NCBI GenBank assembly: GCA_963829835.1
Contig: CAWHKC010000004.1
Coordinates: forward strand, 2,170,001-2,234,000
Source: Berkiella sp963829835
GTDB taxonomy: Bacteria > Pseudomonadota > Gammaproteobacteria > Berkiellales > Berkiellaceae
Length of the DNA stretch: 64,000 nucleotides
Reading direction: 5' to 3'
Made by a program: the position numbers and the translations under genes. The notes under the pieces were generated by a model. It saw only the letters and a program-made list of their open reading frames with translations. It had not been told where the DNA came from and did no database searches. Shown in pieces: positions 25,885-35,400 of the stretch. Each line of letters starts with the position of its first letter. The stretch's first letter is position 1.

Positions 25885-27759
25885 ATGATTCAATTTAATT
25901 CCTTGGGAGATGGAAATTGTCTCTATAATACGCAAAGTGCACATCTGGTTTACGCTTTTCAACAAGGATTACTTGAACCTTTATTTAAAAATAAAGATTT
26001 TGTTAAAAATTTAAATCAACTTTTTCTGTTGATCAATCAGAGCGAAAAAGAGATCAAAATCACCTCTGCCGTGACTCAGGATTACACCAGCGAATCAGTT
26101 AAAAATGCCTTTGCTGAACTCATTCAAAAACTCTCTAATGACAATGTTATAAATTGGATACTTATCCAACAAGTGATGGCCAAAGGGTTAAGAGCTCTCG
26201 TTGTTTATGCCATAGAAAACGATCCGCAAATACAATCGAACGCCAAAAATGACTTAACAACTTATATAAATGGCATTCTAGAATCTTCTAAAGAAACGGG
26301 CGACGACAATAGTGATCTTTGCGCACTACAACTAGAAATCAATAATCAATTAAAGCACTACGAATTAAAAAGTGCCACAACGCTTACAAAAATAGAAGAA
26401 ATTCGCAATGTTGTTAAAGCAGAATTTTCGCAAAAACTCATCGATTGGCTAGCTAAAGCTGCGGAAAAAAAAGAACGGATCACAGGAAATGTCAAACAGG
26501 AAATAAATAAAGTAATCGATGAGGCCATAAAAGCCTCAGAAGCAAAATCAGTTTTAGGCTTACAAACTCAAGTCTATCATGCTGTGGATGGTTATTTAAA
26601 GGACACAATTGAAAAAAACGCTACCAATGAAGCATTGGTGTACAGTGCTCATTTTGAAGGCATGCCAGAAATAAAAGCAGCGATTGCCAATTGCGTGAAA
26701 GATCCTACCCTCAAAACAATCGATGAAAAAAAGAAAGCACTTTTAAAATGGTTTTTTGAAGGTGAAGCTAAAGGCTTAAAGGCTTATTTGAATAATCAAG
26801 GTGGGATAGGAACTTCTGGTATAAATGCTGGCGAGTTTGAACAGAAAGTCCTGACGCAATTATTTTCTCATGTTATTCATTTGTACAATTTAAGATTTGT
26901 TAATGAACATAATCGTCGCGTCGTTGATGGTTTTAAAACTGCTGAAGATGCTAAAAAATCAACTGAAAAGAAATTAGTTTTTGGAATGGAAAAATTGCCT
27001 GGTCATTGGAATGCCTTATTACCAGATAATGAACAGAGCAAAAAAATCAAGTCGATCTATGATGCTCAATTAGCTGAGCGTCAACGTCAAAAGGATGCTA
27101 ATAACCTTCAACAAATTTTAAAAGAATATGGTTCATATCCATCGCATAAGCGTCAAACTTTGCCTGACATAACTGATGAGGAATACTGCGGACTTCATGG
27201 AATAACAAAAGAATTATATTTAGCTTCAGATCTAAAAAAAGAAGAAAAAAATCCAAGTCCAAGCGTTTCTGCAGCTCACCCTGTCGCTGCAACTACAAAG
27301 CCAACGTTAAAAAGCAATGAACAACCAAATGAACGGGATTGGTTTAATTATACGACCATGTCATTTGCGTTAATGGCTCTGATTGGTGTTCTTTCCTATG
27401 GTGTTTTATGGCAATTATTATTGCCTAGCATGAGTATGTTGTTTGCAAATACTGTATTAGTAGGTAAATTACATTTCTTAGGGGTTACAATATCAACGCT
27501 TGCTGGTGGGATCTTTGGCATCGTATTGACTGAGAAGATTCATAAACATTGGGAAAAGCCTAACATTGCTCCAATGGCTGGGGCCATTATTCCCATTCCA
27601 ACAACTGTTGCACAACCCAATTCTCTACCACAGCCTGCACCTGGACCTGCGCCGGTATTGAATCAGTTTCAAAATGACAAAGCGCAACTTCAAGCACAAG
27701 CGCCACAAAAAACGGTTGAGGAAAAGCCAAGCGCGACACCTTTAGTTCGCAATGCTTAG
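25885..27759 (+). CDS. Candidate OTU-like cysteine protease (deubiquitinase-type effector) with membrane anchor
   Basis: The 624-residue protein begins MIQFNSLGDGNCLYNTQSAH. GDGNCLY is the OTU catalytic loop, with Asp9 and Cys12. A matching catalytic His motif, GHWNALLPD with His374, follows after a large helical insert. A long helical arm between the Cys and His parts is known in Legionella OTU effectors of the Lot/Ceg group. Residues 485-560 form membrane segments, and the tail is Pro/Ala/Gln-rich. The start is ATG with GAGG upstream. Protease activity and secretion are inference; the key residues are seen. No neighbour suggests an alternative function. Confidence 0.7.
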   Translation: MIQFNSLGDGNCLYNTQSAHLVYAFQQGLLEPLFKNKDFVKNLNQLFLLINQSEKEIKITSAVTQDYTSESVKNAFAELIQKLSNDNVINWILIQQVMAKGLRALVVYAIENDPQIQSNAKNDLTTYINGILESSKETGDDNSDLCALQLEINNQLKHYELKSATTLTKIEEIRNVVKAEFSQKLIDWLAKAAEKKERITGNVKQEINKVIDEAIKASEAKSVLGLQTQVYHAVDGYLKDTIEKNATNEALVYSAHFEGMPEIKAAIANCVKDPTLKTIDEKKKALLKWFFEGEAKGLKAYLNNQGGIGTSGINAGEFEQKVLTQLFSHVIHLYNLRFVNEHNRRVVDGFKTAEDAKKSTEKKLVFGMEKLPGHWNALLPDNEQSKKIKSIYDAQLAERQRQKDANNLQQILKEYGSYPSHKRQTLPDITDEEYCGLHGITKELYLASDLKKEEKNPSPSVSAAHPVAATTKPTLKSNEQPNERDWFNYTTMSFALMALIGVLSYGVLWQLLLPSMSMLFANTVLVGKLHFLGVTISTLAGGIFGIVLTEKIHKHWEKPNIAPMAGAIIPIPTTVAQPNSLPQPAPGPAPVLNQFQNDKAQLQAQAPQKTVEEKPSATPLVRNA

Positions 27760-27831
27760 TTAATAGCTAAACTAACTTAATTTCTGCTACACTTCTAAGA
27801 ATATATTGCACCCTAAATTCCAGGAAAGGTT

Positions 27832-28971
27832 GTGCTAATACACAAAGAAAAACCAAAAATACTTATCCTAGGCGGATATGGTACTTTTGGAAAAAGAATA
27901 GCAACTAAGCTTGCCGAAGATCTGGACTTGCAAGTGATAGTAGCAGGTAGATCTCTTCAAAAAGCACAAAATCTGGTTGATAGTATCCTTCTAAAGAATC
28001 CCAAGGCGAATGTTAAAGCCCTTGCTCTTGATTGGCGCGCAAACGATTTCCCACAGAAATTAAAAGATAATGCTGATGTTGTAATTCATAGCGCAGGACC
28101 TTTTCAAGGACAAGATTATATCGTTGCCCAAACCTGTATTGAATTAAAAATCCATTATCTAGATTTAGCGGATGGTCGTGATTTTGTAACGCATATTGGC
28201 CAATTGGATGCTAAAGCAAAAGAAAATGAAGTTGTTGTTATTAGCGGTGCGAGCTCAGTTCCAGGACTTTCTTCAGTTATTATCGAAACGTTCGCTCCTC
28301 AATTTGCTATCCTAAGAGAAATTGAATTTGGGATTGCCTCAGCCAATAAATTGGATAGAGGAGACGCTACCATTACCGCAATTTTAGGTTATGTTGGAAA
28401 GCCATTTCAACGTCTAGAAAATGGTAAATGGAAAACGGTATTTGGATGGCAAAATTTACATCGACATTATTATGGAGATAATATTGGATTAAGATGGCAT
28501 GGTAATTGTGATATTCCCGATTTAGCATTGCTTCCAGCACGCTACCCCTCACTTAAATCTGTCGTGTTTCATGCAGGTTTAGAAGTCTCTTTTCTCCATT
28601 TAACGATGTGGCATATGTCATGGCTCTCAAGAATGAAAATAGTAAAAGATTGGTCCTTCTTTCATAAGAGTATCACTGCAATGAGTCGTTGGTTTAGTCG
28701 TTTTGGAACCGATGTCGGTGGTATGTATGTAAGCATGAAAGGATCAAGTCAACGCTATCAACCTTTGGAAATTAACTGGAATCTTGTCGCAGAAAAAGGC
28801 CATGGTCCGAATATACCAACCATTCCAAGTATCATTTTGGTTAAAAAAATTCTAGAGGGAAAGATATCCCCTGGTGCTCAACCCTGTTTAGCAATGTTCA
28901 CACTCAAAGAATTTGAAAAAGTAGCATCACAATGGAGCATCTATACAACCATAGAAGAAACAGAGTCATAA
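27832..28971 (+). CDS. Saccharopine-dehydrogenase-like NAD(P)-binding protein
   Basis: The 379-residue protein starts at GTG, with AGGAAAGG immediately upstream. It has an N-terminal Rossmann fold ILGGYGTFGKRIATKLAED and the VIHSAGPFQGQDYIVAQTCI motif of saccharopine dehydrogenase NADP-binding domain proteins. A Ser-rich GASSVPGLSS loop follows. Lysine metabolism is not implied; many members have unknown reactions. The DUF2269 gene follows without a gap. Confidence 0.85.
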   Translation: MLIHKEKPKILILGGYGTFGKRIATKLAEDLDLQVIVAGRSLQKAQNLVDSILLKNPKANVKALALDWRANDFPQKLKDNADVVIHSAGPFQGQDYIVAQTCIELKIHYLDLADGRDFVTHIGQLDAKAKENEVVVISGASSVPGLSSVIIETFAPQFAILREIEFGIASANKLDRGDATITAILGYVGKPFQRLENGKWKTVFGWQNLHRHYYGDNIGLRWHGNCDIPDLALLPARYPSLKSVVFHAGLEVSFLHLTMWHMSWLSRMKIVKDWSFFHKSITAMSRWFSRFGTDVGGMYVSMKGSSQRYQPLEINWNLVAEKGHGPNIPTIPSIILVKKILEGKISPGAQPCLAMFTLKEFEKVASQWSIYTTIEETES

Positions 28972-29454
28972 ATGGAATATAACCTTCTAAAAACTATTCA
29001 TATTCTTAGCGCAACTTTTTTATTTGGAACCGGTATCGGTACAGCCTTTTTCATGTTGATGGCATATCTTAGTAAAGATATTCCTACCTTAAAAAATACT
29101 ACCCATCACGTTGTGATGGCAGATTGGTTATTTACAACCCCGGCAGTCATCGTGCAACCCATCACGGGTATCTGGTTAATGCATATTCTGCATTACCCTT
29201 ACAACACAGTATGGTTTGGATTAACAATAGGTCTTTATATCCTGGCGGGAGCAGCTTGGATCCCCGTCGTCTTTATTCAATATCGAATGAAAGCGATAGT
29301 TAAAGATCCCTCATTAAAACATCTTCCTCGAGAATTTCATCATTTGATGCGTTGGTGGTATGGATTAGGTTGTGTCGCGTTTATTGCCATTTTAGTGATT
29401 TATTGGTTGATGGTCAGCAAGACAGGAATGGATATTTCTTTAGATTTTGCGTAA
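28972..29454 (+). CDS. DUF2269 family membrane protein
   Basis: The 160-residue protein has four hydrophobic segments and the DUF2269 pattern KTIHILSATFLFGTGIGTAF followed by WLFTTPAVIVQPITG. It starts directly after the stop of the saccharopine-dehydrogenase-like gene. The two are often neighbours, suggesting a shared but unknown membrane redox job. Confidence 0.88.
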   Translation: MEYNLLKTIHILSATFLFGTGIGTAFFMLMAYLSKDIPTLKNTTHHVVMADWLFTTPAVIVQPITGIWLMHILHYPYNTVWFGLTIGLYILAGAAWIPVVFIQYRMKAIVKDPSLKHLPREFHHLMRWWYGLGCVAFIAILVIYWLMVSKTGMDISLDFA

Positions 29455-29566
29455 GTACACTATTTTAAATAGTCCATTTTTATAAAATTTTTCATATTAT
29501 TTCTTTAGGTTATAGTTATTTTACTTTATAATATTTCCTTTATTTGTTTATACCTAGAGGCCATTT

Positions 29567-29866
29567 ATGAGAAATCTTAATAATAGTGAAGCAAAATTAA
29601 TTTCAGGCGCCGTTTATGTTGCTCCAAGTGTGAATAATCCTAACGCTTGGTTTCTTGATCTTTGTGGCGATTCAGAATTTCGTTTTAGCCCAGATAGAAT
29701 CAATGCCTATGTTTTTAATCAAACAGGTGCGTATTTTTCAGCAAATGGTGTTCAGACACTCATTACTAACGACAATATGAATTCATTTGGCGTTGCATCT
29801 CTTGATTATATCGGATCGCCATTTAAGCAATTTTCTACTGGAATATATGTTGTAGAGTTCATTTAA
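29567..29866 (+). CDS. Small protein with leader resembling double-glycine type
   Basis: The 99-residue product begins MRNLNNSEAKLISGA, like the leaders of the three other small peptides in the window except that the last Gly is Ala (Gly-Ala also occurs at such cleavage sites). The rest is not hydrophobic but polar and aromatic (AWFLDLCGDSEFRFSPDRIN). AGAGG lies before the ATG. It may be a secreted peptide sharing the same exporter. The function is unknown. Confidence 0.55.
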   Translation: MRNLNNSEAKLISGAVYVAPSVNNPNAWFLDLCGDSEFRFSPDRINAYVFNQTGAYFSANGVQTLITNDNMNSFGVASLDYIGSPFKQFSTGIYVVEFI

Positions 29867-29889
29867 TCTTAATTTTCGGATATCTCTTA

Positions 29890-29935
29890 GTAGGGTGGGC
29901 CAGATGGTGGGCACACTTCATTTTGCCCACCCTAC
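29890..29935. repeat. GTAGGGTGGGC palindromic repeat, short copy
   Basis: GTAGGGTGGGC and GCCCACCCTAC are perfect inverted ends of a 46-base element lying just before the stop codon of the 766-residue gene on the other strand. It is the shortest of three related copies. Confidence 0.8.
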
Positions 29936-29949
29936 ATCAGACAGAATCA

Positions 29950-32250
29950 TTATCCAGCCGTCGCAGGCGAAGCAGGTTTCAAAGCTTCAATCCGCTTACA
30001 CTTCTCTAACATCTGGTCTGGCACAACAATCCCTTCAGGGGTTTTCCATTTACCATCAGGTTGAATAATGCCTTGCTCATGCAGAACTTTAAGCATTTGC
30101 CATGAAGGCTGATAATTTCCAGCATTTCCGTGGATCATGATAGATTGATTTTCTTTCACATCAAGTGCGACTTGCTTTTCTTGTAAATGTTTAAATAATT
30201 GCTTCATCAGTTGAGCCTCATTGGGATCAAAATTATCTTTCACAAGATCTTTAGCATTTTTGATTGCCTGATTTAGAGCATCCAATGAAGGGGCGGTTGT
30301 AACGTCTAGTTCATTTAGACATTGTTTGATGGCCGCTTTTCTCTCGACACTGAGATGAAATGACTGGTTCAACCTACCCACTTTATTAAACAAAGAAGTA
30401 ATCTCATCTGCTAAGGCTTGGGGAACAACAAACTTAACTTCAGGTTTTGGCATATTAATCCCTGGTTGACGATTAGCGCTTGGAATGATGTGTTGCAGGT
30501 TAATAGCCGTGTTTTGTTCGCCAACGATTAAACGCACGATTTTTTCTATTCCATGTGCAATAAACCCAAGTGGTGTTGCAAGCCATGCGGCTGTGTTTAA
30601 TACCGATTGTGGTATGTAAGGACTGACTACTTTACAAAATATTGCTGACCCTAAATAAGCGCCCATGCCGGCAAAAACAGCAACTCCTAAAAGTTGCATG
30701 ACATTTGGAGAGGCTAATGCATAAATAAAATCAAATACTACATCTCTAAAAACGATAGCCATTACAACTGCTACTAGAATAAATGATGTTACAAGCCCAG
30801 CAGTTAATAACGGTGCTGGTAACAGTACTACTAGACCACCCATGATAAGATTTAAAAATGGCAATGCATAGAAGTAAAAAAGTAAACCATCTTTTGCTAA
30901 CTCAAGAGCATCGACCATTTTAAGTAAATTAAAATCTTTTAGAAACTTGAAAGGACCGTGCATCATTAGTGTACGAAGAAGCGTAAAAGGAATCGATGTT
31001 ATGCCATAAATCCAAGGCATAAAAACTAATAATGGTGTGGAAACAACGATGATTGCATTAGGGATGAATAGTAAACTTTGAAAAAATAAATCTATCAGTT
31101 TCGCATTCGGATTGGTGACATAATTTTTAAAGGCTTTCGATTGCGTGACAAAAATCTTCAATACCGTTTGTAACCAAAAAAATGAAGTAGATAAATTAAA
31201 ATGGACAAAAATCCAGGATAAGATGTAATGGGCATTTGCTTTCAATTTGCTTTCACCAGGCACTTCATCACGAGCAGCAATAGCATGATGAGGTTCAATA
31301 CTTGGTTGGCCAAACAAGAGTCTGCCTCCTGGATACATTGCTGTAATGTCCATAAAGCCATTCATATGCTCATCAACAACAAGATTAAATGCGCTACTGT
31401 TTATCAAACCATTAGGATTGTTTATAATTTGATCTGGTGCATTCTCTTGAGCGATAACCGGTTGAGCTACAGATTTAAAGAGCTTTTTCGTATCCTTTTT
31501 AATTTCCTCTAATAATTGTGAATGTTTAGCTGTTAATAGAGGCAAAATGTTGACAATTTCAGGATCTTTTAGTTCAGGGTTTGCCTTGGCATCTTGATAA
31601 TCATCTAAGATATCGCTGAGAATATAGGCTTGCATTACTTTACGAAATAAGGGCGCCGCATTCGTATTTTCAGCACTCTTGTGCCATAACCATTCACGGT
31701 TAACAGTTGCTGCATCCTTTCCAATAAATTTACGATTTGCTTCGGTTATGCCAAACAAGCGAAAAGGTTGTAAAAAATACAAATGAAGGTGATAATCTTC
31801 ACTATTTTCATTGGGTAATGCATTATAGGCGTTCGGATGGTCGCTCACATTTAAATTGTCAGCGACAAGGTTCTTAACGTCTTTGATATTAAAATATTTT
31901 GACAATAACGTTGCGTGTAATTTCCCTTTTTCAACCTCATTACTTTTCTTGAGATCTTCAATTGCTGTTATTAAATTAGCATCAAAGCTTCGCCAAAATA
32001 ACGGTCCTAAAATATTGTTTAATTGTAATGGGCTCCGGCACGGATAACCTAAAAATTGATATTCGGTAAAACCTTGAACTTCACCTGGCAGTAGATGAAA
32101 TTGACCTAATGTACCTATTAAGGTTTGCGAAACGGCACTTTGTGTTTGCCTTACCTTGGTTTGTGCTTGCGGTGCTGCCACAGCAGGCGCTGGTGCTGTT
32201 GTGACTGGAGCTGGAGCGTTATTTATTGCTTGCGTATTCGGACCTGGCAT
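29950..32250 (-). CDS. Large protein of unknown function with central membrane domain
   Basis: The 766-residue product is not recognised. The N-terminal 40 residues are Pro/Ala/Gln-rich low complexity. Residues 60-330 look soluble and helical. Residues 340-560 contain about seven hydrophobic segments, and the C-terminal 170 residues are helical and charged. No signal peptide is seen. Size, low-complexity ends and isolated position resemble effector proteins of Legionellales (inference). It is followed upstream by the giant coiled-coil gene in the same orientation, with a 168-base gap. Confidence 0.6.
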   Translation of the reverse strand: MPGPNTQAINNAPAPVTTAPAPAVAAPQAQTKVRQTQSAVSQTLIGTLGQFHLLPGEVQGFTEYQFLGYPCRSPLQLNNILGPLFWRSFDANLITAIEDLKKSNEVEKGKLHATLLSKYFNIKDVKNLVADNLNVSDHPNAYNALPNENSEDYHLHLYFLQPFRLFGITEANRKFIGKDAATVNREWLWHKSAENTNAAPLFRKVMQAYILSDILDDYQDAKANPELKDPEIVNILPLLTAKHSQLLEEIKKDTKKLFKSVAQPVIAQENAPDQIINNPNGLINSSAFNLVVDEHMNGFMDITAMYPGGRLLFGQPSIEPHHAIAARDEVPGESKLKANAHYILSWIFVHFNLSTSFFWLQTVLKIFVTQSKAFKNYVTNPNAKLIDLFFQSLLFIPNAIIVVSTPLLVFMPWIYGITSIPFTLLRTLMMHGPFKFLKDFNLLKMVDALELAKDGLLFYFYALPFLNLIMGGLVVLLPAPLLTAGLVTSFILVAVVMAIVFRDVVFDFIYALASPNVMQLLGVAVFAGMGAYLGSAIFCKVVSPYIPQSVLNTAAWLATPLGFIAHGIEKIVRLIVGEQNTAINLQHIIPSANRQPGINMPKPEVKFVVPQALADEITSLFNKVGRLNQSFHLSVERKAAIKQCLNELDVTTAPSLDALNQAIKNAKDLVKDNFDPNEAQLMKQLFKHLQEKQVALDVKENQSIMIHGNAGNYQPSWQMLKVLHEQGIIQPDGKWKTPEGIVVPDQMLEKCKRIEALKPASPATAG

Positions 32251-32418
32251 CTGGCTACTTCTTATGGAACATAGTTAAGTAACCAATAATATCAGTTAAT
32301 GCAGTAACATCAAGTAATTTCCTTAGAAAATGCTAACAAATCAACAAAATAAATGAGTTGTGCAGCTAAATTTTGGTAATTTCTCCACGCGAGACACTTT
32401 GGGATTGGATGAGCTTAA

Positions 32419-35400
32419 TCAGCGAGTCGTTTTTCTTGTCTTTGGAGGGGGGACTGATGGCTCTGAAGTATTATCAGAAGAAGGGAGCACTTCAGACCCT
32501 TCTTTTTTATCTTTGCTGAAACTAAGATTTGGTTGTCGCTTTTGAGTCATGTCAGTAGTTCCTGCAGAGTCGACAACCTGTTGCTTTGCTTTTATTCCTT
32601 TCTTTAACTCTTCAAGCTCAGTTTTAAGTTCATTAAGCGTTTTGGTCATGCTAACCGTCGCTTTGGAAATGATTGAGACTAGATTACGATCCCATTTTTC
32701 GATATGTTCAGTTAATCGAGCTTCATTACTAATGATTTTAGGGGAAGCATTTTTAATCGAATCTACATATTGCTGCTTTAAACTTTTAAGCGCTTTTACT
32801 TGTTCTTGAAAAGCTTTTTTTCTCTCATCTATTTGGTTTTCAAGACGTTGTAGATCTTCTAAAGAAAGATGAGAGGAACTCATTGCTTCCTGAAAGGGCG
32901 AGCCTATGTTAGCAAAACGCCAAAATATATCATCTTCTATATCGATGAGAGTTTTTTCACAGAATTGATATGCTTTTTGCAGTTCTGCAAGATGAGGTTT
33001 GTCCTGATCAGCTTGATAAAACCATAAGGCTTTATCAGGTTCGATTTCAGAAATTGTAGATTCATTAGCTAAATCACTCCCTTGCATAAGATTTCTAATG
33101 TCCTCATTCAGAGCTAATGGAACATAAGATACAATGAGTGCTTTTACAGTAGCGTCAGCTTGAGATTTGAATATATCCATAAAAAATTGTAGATCAACTT
33201 GCTGATTTTCTATTGTAAAAAGTCTATTTTCAAAAATATATTTTACAATATCAAGTTTTTTTGCATCAAACGCTTGGCCTAAGGCATTGCGTATGAGCTC
33301 ATGTTTAAGCTGCTTATCTTCAACGAAAGATAAAACAACAGTAAAAGCTTCGACACGATCATTTTTGGTTAATTGATTGAGTGCACTAGACAGAATGCTA
33401 TTATATTCATCTTTATTTTCTGGGGTAAGATTTCCTTTTAATTCGGTTAAAATAGTCTTAAGTCTTGAGGCTGAAGGCCACGGTCTGCTTAACATTTCTT
33501 GTAGTTTCTGATTGGCATTTTTAAATTGGTAGTCTGAATCTGGTATTTTTTCAGGTTGTGTTGGTTGTTCAGACAGGGACTGTGTTTGTTGTGCTCTCTT
33601 TTCATGTTTTACTTTAGAAACATTTTGTACTGATTCAATCTTCGGTGGCTGTTGCATAGCAACCTTTGGCGTTTCTTGTACATCAATACTTGGTGGTGCT
33701 AAAATTCTTTGTACTTCGTCATCGAGCTTACTCGTCATTTTTTTCAATTCATTCTGCCATGTTGACAATAGCTTTGCCTTTCGATCTTTATTGTCAGTAT
33801 ATGGATAATAGCTTTCTAATGCTTTGCCAATGTCATCAATTCTGTTTAATTTTCCATAAAAGTGATCAATTTCTTCTTTTAATTGAAGGTATTCAGAGCT
33901 ATCTTTGTCATTTATTTTTGCAGTTTTGCTCAACAAAACACGATACTCACCATCAAGCGACGCAATTAAATCAGCTTGAAGAACAAAGTATTGACGAATT
34001 GTTTCCAGTTTTGGACCATCCGAATCAATGAGATTCATTTGCACTGAAGAAAGGTTGGCATTGTTGCTATTAAGTTTGGTTAGTATTTCTTCAAGAGCTT
34101 TCCTATCATTTGCATCGTTAACGGATGGTATAAAAGAGGAGTTCATTAACAAATAATGCAAAACTTTGCGATGAGGTTCATCAAGTGATGTATTATCCGA
34201 AGGGATATTAGCATTAGCTTGTTTTATACTGTCTCTGACGTCAAAGTTAATATCTTTTCGATAGTGCAGAATGCTTTGTACATTCGTTAAATCGCCTCGT
34301 GCAGCTGCTTCCTTTAATGCTAAAGTAAGATAACTTGAGTCAATTTTAGCTGCATTTAATAAATTTGGCACGCAATCATTACCATTCACAATAGCAAGGA
34401 TCAAGCCTTTGCCAAGATCATCTGTACTAAGGGGGGGCATATTTAGAGTTGGTTTCTTTTTTTGCGAAATGTCATGAAAAAATTGTAGCACGACAAGTTT
34501 GTTCTGATTTATATCCTTTAACGATTTATCTATGTCTTCAAGTTTTGACTTGACTATGATTTTATCTTTTTGCCATTGCATGTAATCCTTATTTTTACTT
34601 CTATCAGTAGGATTTAAATGTCCAAATCGACTATCCATTTCTTTCATTTGTTGCTCAACAATATCTCTATTGGTTGATATTTGTCGTATCAAATTTTGAT
34701 ATTCTGCAAGACTTGGCACAACATGTTTGCTTATAATGGTTTGATCAATTTCTTTTTCAAGAGCAATTAACTTTTGAGCATTTTCATCTGCTTGTGATAT
34801 AGCAGTTGGAAGGGAATGGGCAAGTGAGCTATGACTTCTGTCCAAATTTGAAGCTGTTTCTATTCTTTGTTGGCATTCCTTAGAAATGGCTAGCAACGTT
34901 TGATTAGTTGAATCAATCTTGAGAATTGCTTGAAGCTTATTATTAATATCGTTCAATCGTTGGATATGCGCGGTGAGATCTGCATGATCTAGAGACGGAT
35001 AAAATTGCGATGCAATACTTAAGTATTGGGTTGCGAATCTTTGGTAATATTCTAACACAGCAACTTCATGGGCCTTTGTGTCTTCAACTGATGTTCGACC
35101 AAAAAAATTACGAAACCAGGATTGTGCCGCTTGCGTATTCTGCTTTGCAGTTTGCACCAGTGTTGTTAAACGATTAAATTCAGCATCCCAATCAGATAAT
35201 TCTTTTGGTAATGCGGTATTTAATTTTGGTAATATGACTTGTGAAAAGGATTCATAATAAGACACTAAAGAAGGATCTTTTGTTTGAGAACGACTTGCTT
35301 CTAAACCAAAGTACAATTTTTCACATTCATCGATAGACATTGAAGAAATTGATTTGTTTAATAAAATAATATAGGAAGCAGCAATATGTTTGTTTAAGTC

